A stretch of 64,000 nt of DNA from Kibdelosporangium aridum (GTDB taxonomy: Bacteria > Actinomycetota > Actinomycetes > Mycobacteriales > Pseudonocardiaceae), in contig NZ_FWXV01000010.1 in the NCBI RefSeq assembly GCF_900176515.1, forward strand, positions 310,001 to 374,000, read 5' to 3'. The notes beneath the pieces were generated by a model, which saw only the letters and a program-made list of their open reading frames with translations, had not been told where the DNA came from and searched no databases. The position numbers and the translations under genes were made by a program. This document shows, piece by piece, positions 60,874 to 64,000 of this stretch (its first letter is position 1; every line of letters begins with the position of its first letter).

Positions 60874-61461
60874 ATGCACCTGGGTGGCGCACCATCGTGG
60901 CGTGTGGGTTACGGCGGCTCACTGGCAGTCGACTTCGCCCTTTTCATCCGGGACACACTTGCCCTGTCCGTGGACACCAGGCCGCATGTGCCAAGCCTCG
61001 AACCAGTTCTGCCCGTCGCCATTCCCAACGGCGTCGACCGGGCCGCGATCGAGGCGGAATGGCCCGGCTGGTGGGACGACGTTCTCGAGTGGGCCCGGGA
61101 GGAAGTGCCGTCCCAGCAAGCGCTGACCATGGCACCGATGGTGGAAACCTCACCCGCGTTGGCCAACCGGCCTGCTTTGCGCGCTTCGGTCGCGGCACTG
61201 ACCGTTCCCGCTGCGCGATACCACGCCGAGCTGAGCAAAACCTTTGTCTCGTCGCCACTTCCGATCAACGACGTGGTCCAGTCGGTTGAGCGGGAGCTCG
61301 GCAGGCCAGTGCGGCCGTTCAGCCTGGTGATCACTCAGGTCCGGGTGTCCGAGCCGATGTGGGAACCGCTCACCGAGACGCACGTGCTTGCTTCTCACCG
61401 GTTCACGGACTCCAAGGCGGTTGTTCCGGCGCTCCGCGAGATCATCTCGCCGCTGGCTTGA
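60874..61461 (+). CDS. Conserved hypothetical protein following Rho paralogue
   Basis: 195 residues, start ATG at 60874, 9 bases after the Rho stop, so probably cotranscribed. It reads GGSLAVDFALFIRDTLALSV, VEWP-like EAEWPGWWDDVLEWAREEVP, and ends MWEPLTETHVLASHRFTDSK. No signal peptide or recognised domain; Trp-rich middle. The end overlaps the convergent GlxA-type gene by 67 bases. Confidence 0.6.
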   Translation: MHLGGAPSWRVGYGGSLAVDFALFIRDTLALSVDTRPHVPSLEPVLPVAIPNGVDRAAIEAEWPGWWDDVLEWAREEVPSQQALTMAPMVETSPALANRPALRASVAALTVPAARYHAELSKTFVSSPLPINDVVQSVERELGRPVRPFSLVITQVRVSEPMWEPLTETHVLASHRFTDSKAVVPALREIISPLA

Positions 61462-62381
61462 AACGCTGCCCGGTAGTCCCGCGGGGTGGTGCCGACGTGT
61501 TTGGCGAAGTGGTGACGCAGGGTCTCCGGTGACCCGAAGCCACACGTCTGGGCGATCCGCTCGACCGGAAGTCCTGTGGTCTCAAGCAGTTCACGGGCCC
61601 GCTGCAGTCTGCGGTCCAGCAACCACTGCAGTGGCGTCGTTCCCGTCTGGGCACGGAAGCGCCTCGAAAGGTGGCGAGTGCTCATGGTCGCCTTGGCCGC
61701 GATGTCCGCGATGGTCAGTGGGAGGTCGAGATTGTCCTGCATCCACTGCAGTACCGGGGTCAGGTCGTTGGTGTCCACGTCTGGTTCGGGGTGTTCGATG
61801 AACTGCGCCTGGCCGCCTGTCCGTTGTGGTGGCATGACGATCACTCTCGCCGTGTTCGCGGCGACGGCCGCGCCATGATCGAGACGGACCATGTGCAGGC
61901 AGAGGTCGAGGCCCGCGGCCACGCCCGCTGACGTGAGGATCTGTCCTTCGTCGATGAACAACACCGAAGGGTCGACTGTGACCTGTGGGAACGTCTTCGC
62001 CAGGTCGTCGGCCACGATCCAGTGGGTGGTGGCTTTCCGGCCGTCCAGAAGACCTGCGTAAGCCAGGACGAACGCGCCTGTGCAGACCGACGCGATCCGG
62101 GTGCCACGGGCAGCCGCGTCCCGCAGCAGCTTCAGGACCTTCGGAGACGGCGATGTGCCCGGCTCAATGCCAGGGACGATCAAGGTATCCGCGTCCACGG
62201 CGTCTTTCAGGGTGTAGCGCGAGGAGACCCGGAAGGACTCCTGACCATGGGATGTCGCCGTGACGGATCGTTCGGCGCAGACGCGGACTTCGTAGCCGGG
62301 CGTCGAACTGAACACCAGGCACGGGATGGTCAGCTCGAAGGCGACCACGCCGTCCAACGCGAGAACCGCGACTACGTGCAT
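61395..62381 (-). CDS. GlxA-family regulator (DJ-1/PfpI domain plus AraC HTH)
   Basis: 328 residues. The N-terminal DJ-1/PfpI-like domain (about 1-170: TLIVPGIEPGTSPS, IASVCTGAFVLAYAGLLDGR) is followed by an AraC-type double HTH (about 215-315: LTIADIAAKATMSTRHLSRR and VERIAQTCGFGSPETLRHHF). In GlxA-type regulators the first domain is a sensor. It is divergent from a separate DJ-1/PfpI enzyme gene with 70 bases between starts, which it likely controls. Confidence 0.92.
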   Translation of the reverse strand: MHVVAVLALDGVVAFELTIPCLVFSSTPGYEVRVCAERSVTATSHGQESFRVSSRYTLKDAVDADTLIVPGIEPGTSPSPKVLKLLRDAAARGTRIASVCTGAFVLAYAGLLDGRKATTHWIVADDLAKTFPQVTVDPSVLFIDEGQILTSAGVAAGLDLCLHMVRLDHGAAVAANTARVIVMPPQRTGGQAQFIEHPEPDVDTNDLTPVLQWMQDNLDLPLTIADIAAKATMSTRHLSRRFRAQTGTTPLQWLLDRRLQRARELLETTGLPVERIAQTCGFGSPETLRHHFAKHVGTTPRDYRAAFQASGEMISRSAGTTALESVNR

Positions 62382-62451
62382 GGCCAGATCTTACGCATCC
62401 TGGGCATTACGGCCACTGTCGCGGGCCGGTGTCCGCCGAGAGAATTTGGCC

Positions 62452-63057
62452 ATGTTTCGTGTGCACACAGTGCTCTATGACGGGGTCGAGCCGCAGGATT
62501 TCATTGGTCCGCTGGGGCCTTTACAGGTCGCCGATGGCGTTGAGCTCAAGTACGTCTGCGTTGACGGGCCCAAGACTGTTCCCACCGCCGCCGGGTTCGA
62601 GATCGCTGTCCGGCAGCCTTGGTCGCCCGATGATGCTGATTTGGTTCTGGTTCCAGGCGGTGGTTACGGGCCTGAATCCCCTGTGGACAGGGAGGTTCGG
62701 CGGGGCGTGATTGCTCAGGCTCTTGCTGCTGCTCGGCGTCCCGGGTTGGTTCTCGGCGCAGTGTGCACTGGGACGTTGTTGCTGGGCGACGTTGTCGTCG
62801 GGCGGCCGTGCACGAGTTTTGAGCTCGCCAAGGATGATTTGAAGGCTCGTGGGGCCAGCGTGATCGACAGCCGGGTGGTCGATGATGGCGATCTGGTCAC
62901 CGCTGGTGGGGTGACGTCTGGGCTTGATCTCGGGTTGTGGCTGGTTGAGCGGTTCTTCGGGGTTGAGACGGCGTTGTTGGCCCAGCAGGTGCTCGCGTAC
63001 GAGCGTCGCGGGCCGGTGTGGCTAGGCGGTCGCGATTCTGCGCAGCTCGTCGGCTGA
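62452..63057 (+). CDS. DJ-1/PfpI family protein
   Basis: 201 residues from ATG at 62452. DJ-1/PfpI core with the nucleophile-elbow Cys in GAVCTGTLLLGD and a preceding LVLVPGGGYGPE loop containing the usual Glu. The family includes glyoxalases, isonitrile hydratases and redox-stress proteins; the CTG-type elbow and DAD LVLVPGG suggest the isonitrile hydratase/ThiJ-like branch. Paired with the divergent GlxA-type regulator. Its end overlaps the convergent response-regulator gene by 36 bases. Confidence 0.88.
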   Translation: MFRVHTVLYDGVEPQDFIGPLGPLQVADGVELKYVCVDGPKTVPTAAGFEIAVRQPWSPDDADLVLVPGGGYGPESPVDREVRRGVIAQALAAARRPGLVLGAVCTGTLLLGDVVVGRPCTSFELAKDDLKARGASVIDSRVVDDGDLVTAGGVTSGLDLGLWLVERFFGVETALLAQQVLAYERRGPVWLGGRDSAQLVG

Positions 63058-63411
63058 GAGTTGCGCTTTGGCCAGGAACCCGGCCGCTGAGGACCGTGCG
63101 ATTGCGTCGCCGTACTCGTCTTCGTCGCGGATTGAGCAGAGGACTATGACGAGGTTGGGTTGGGTCGCGTGCAGTTGGCGGCAGGTCACGAAGCCGTCCT
63201 GGTCGGGGAGGCCTATGTCGAGGAGGACCAGGTCTGGTTTGACCTGGGCCGCGGCCAGGATTGCCGCGGCTCCGGTCCCCACCTCGGCCGTGACTCGGTA
63301 GCCGCCCGCCTCCAGAACAGTGCGGGCCACCGATCTGAAGGCCGCGTTGTCGTCCACGATCAGCACGCCGGCCACTCGGTCAGTGTTCGGTGTTTCGGCG
63401 TTCGGGCACAT
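63022..63411 (-). CDS. Stand-alone response-regulator receiver protein
   Basis: 129 residues from ATG at 63411 after CAGGGAT. Only a CheY-like receiver: acidic pair and start VLIVDDNAAFRS, phospho-acceptor Asp in LVLLDIGLPDQDG, Ser/Thr position in CSIRDEDEYG and Lys in FLAKAQLSADEL. There is no output domain. A LuxR-type response regulator C-terminus lies 475 bases upstream on the same strand, so both may belong to one signalling locus whose sensor kinase is outside the window. Confidence 0.88.
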   Translation of the reverse strand: MCPNAETPNTDRVAGVLIVDDNAAFRSVARTVLEAGGYRVTAEVGTGAAAILAAAQVKPDLVLLDIGLPDQDGFVTCRQLHATQPNLVIVLCSIRDEDEYGDAIARSSAAGFLAKAQLSADELRRIATA

Positions 63412-63439
63412 CAGGGCTATCCCTGAGATCGTTCGGGGG

Positions 63440-63546
63440 CTTCGGGGCGCTCTGTGTCTACTTCGGCGCGCTCTAGCTCACCGCCGGCGCGCGCTGTGCC
63501 TACTTCGGCGCGCGCTGTGGTCATCTTCGGCGCGCTCCTGTGACTG
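63440..63546. repeat. Tandem 21-bp repeats
   Basis: Units of form CTTCGGCGCGCKCTGTGYCTA begin at 63440, 63461, 63482, 63503 and 63525 (21, 21, 21, 22 bases apart); the next position at that phase is the left arm of the hairpin. The core GGCGCGC is palindromic. Confidence 0.65.
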
Positions 63547-63667
63547 GTCGGCGCGATTTGGTGTGGAGCCTCTGCGCCGCAAAGGACAGGGAAAGCGGGC
63601 AGGACCTGCGGCCCTGCCCCGCCGACAAGCTTATTTGCGGCGCCACTCCACACAAAATCGCGCCGAC
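63547..63667. repeat. Long hairpin element (MITE-like or REP-like)
   Basis: Left arm 63547-63583 and right arm 63634-63667 share terminal GTCGGCGCGATTT / AAATCGCGCCGAC, then GTGTGGAG and GCGCCGCAAA, with one mismatch and a 3-base bulge. The centre contains GGCAGG/CCTGCC. No transposase. Could be a miniature transposable element, a REP-like structure or a strong terminator. Confidence 0.6.
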
Positions 63668-63886
63668 TACCACTTTTGGCGCGCCTTTCTGTGCCTGGGG
63701 CGCGCCTTCGCTTTCACTCGTGGCCCGCCTGCGTTGTCGATGGCTGCGCGCCTTGTCCCTCTTTCTGTCAGACCCCCTCTGTACTTTGGGTCATCGGGGG
63801 GTGCTCAGGTCGGGCACCGATTTTTGTCGGTGGCATGCCGTAGCCTCGCCGAGCCAGGTCTGCGTCTTCGCCGGGTGCGCCTTCGT

Positions 63887-64000
63887 TCACTCCAGGAAGG
63901 CCAGCACGGCCAGCACTCTTCTGTGGTGGTCTGCCGCGTCGGGCAGGTTCAGGCGTTCGAAGATTCGCCGGACGTGTGTTTCGACTGTCTTCGCGGCGAC
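63887..64000 (-). CDS. C-terminus of a LuxR/NarL-type response regulator (5' part outside window)
   Basis: The last 37 residues are read here: VAAKTVETHVRRIFERLNLP, then DAADHHRRVLAVLAFLE, stop at 63887-63889. This is the recognition helix and dimer helix of a LuxR-type HTH (KTVETHVRRIF matches the NarL/FixJ pattern). The gene starts beyond the right edge. Whether it has a receiver domain cannot be seen. Confidence 0.8.
   Translation of the reverse strand, partial: VAAKTVETHVRRIFERLNLPDAADHHRRVLAVLAFLE

Larger units (their letters stand above)
63412..63886. other. 475-base repeat-rich intergenic region
   Basis: It holds an array of about five 21-bp units (63440-63546), a 121-base hairpin (63547-63667), and further GGCGCGCC-type units spaced 21-23 bases to about 63752. 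Frames through it are low-complexity. No convincing gene is seen. Confidence 0.55.

Noticed and set aside
63440..63546. CRISPR-like appearance of the short tandem repeats
   Set aside because: Units are directly adjacent with no unique spacers of constant length, and no cas gene is near.
63417..63653. A 78-codon minus-strand frame through the 21-bp repeats
   Set aside because: Its 7-residue repeats (ERAEVDT-like) are a direct result of the 21-bp tandem DNA repeat; it also runs into the hairpin.

Overview
The window is 64 kb of high-GC DNA with actinobacterial features: frequent GTG starts, 4-base ATGA gene overlaps, a LexA box of the GAAC-N4-GTTC type, a DasR-type chitin operator, an AfsR-like SARP regulator, many ECF sigma factors and many secreted hydrolases. 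It looks like a chromosomal arm or accessory stretch of a saprophytic filamentous actinomycete, probably Pseudonocardiales (inference from style, not from a search). I saw no tRNA, rRNA, CRISPR array, prophage or intact insertion sequence.

Left part (1-24.3 kb). A partial Crp/Fnr gene, a cupin, a repeated coiled-coil protein and a carboxylesterase come first. Then a three-gene operon (DUF1996, DUF305 lipoprotein, LacI regulator) faces a secreted GH16 glucanase, and three identical 12-bp palindromes lie between them. A PhyH oxygenase and an AraC regulator are divergent. Six tightly overlapping genes at 9.8-15.2 kb (oxidoreductase, epimerase, two DegT aminotransferases, two left-handed beta-helix acyltransferases) form a nucleotide-sugar pathway. 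A stand-alone LigD polymerase, a TetR/DUF1348 pair with two operators, a secreted peptidase, two SigG-like sigma factors with SnoaL-type tails, dinB with a LexA box and a secreted esterase follow.

Middle part (24.3-41.2 kb). A HipA-like kinase and DUF3037 pair lies next to degenerate GC-rich repeats. An AfsR-like regulator is translationally coupled to a small ppGpp-hydrolase-like HD protein. The most unusual block is an operon of an NfeD-like membrane protein, a flotillin and a 1615-residue AAA+ ATPase (29.8-37.4 kb). A short ShbA-like sigma factor, a small lipoprotein, a secreted phosphodiesterase, a DUF2165 membrane protein and a DUF574 methyltransferase follow.

Right part (41.2-64 kb). 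This holds a second secreted peptidase, an aldo/keto reductase, htpG, two tandem tannase/feruloyl esterases, a GNAT enzyme, a frameshifted remnant, a chitin-active LPMO under a DasR-type site, a GH95 fucosidase, a threonine synthase facing an orphan NMT1-type binding lipoprotein, and an M4 metallopeptidase. Then come a TetR repressor with a shortened imine-reductase-like enzyme, a short Rho paralogue, a GlxA-type regulator divergent from a DJ-1/PfpI protein, and receiver and LuxR-tail response-regulator genes on either side of 21-bp tandem repeats and a large hairpin. Overall the region is rich in polymer-degrading exoenzymes with local one-gene regulators, several of which have visible operators.
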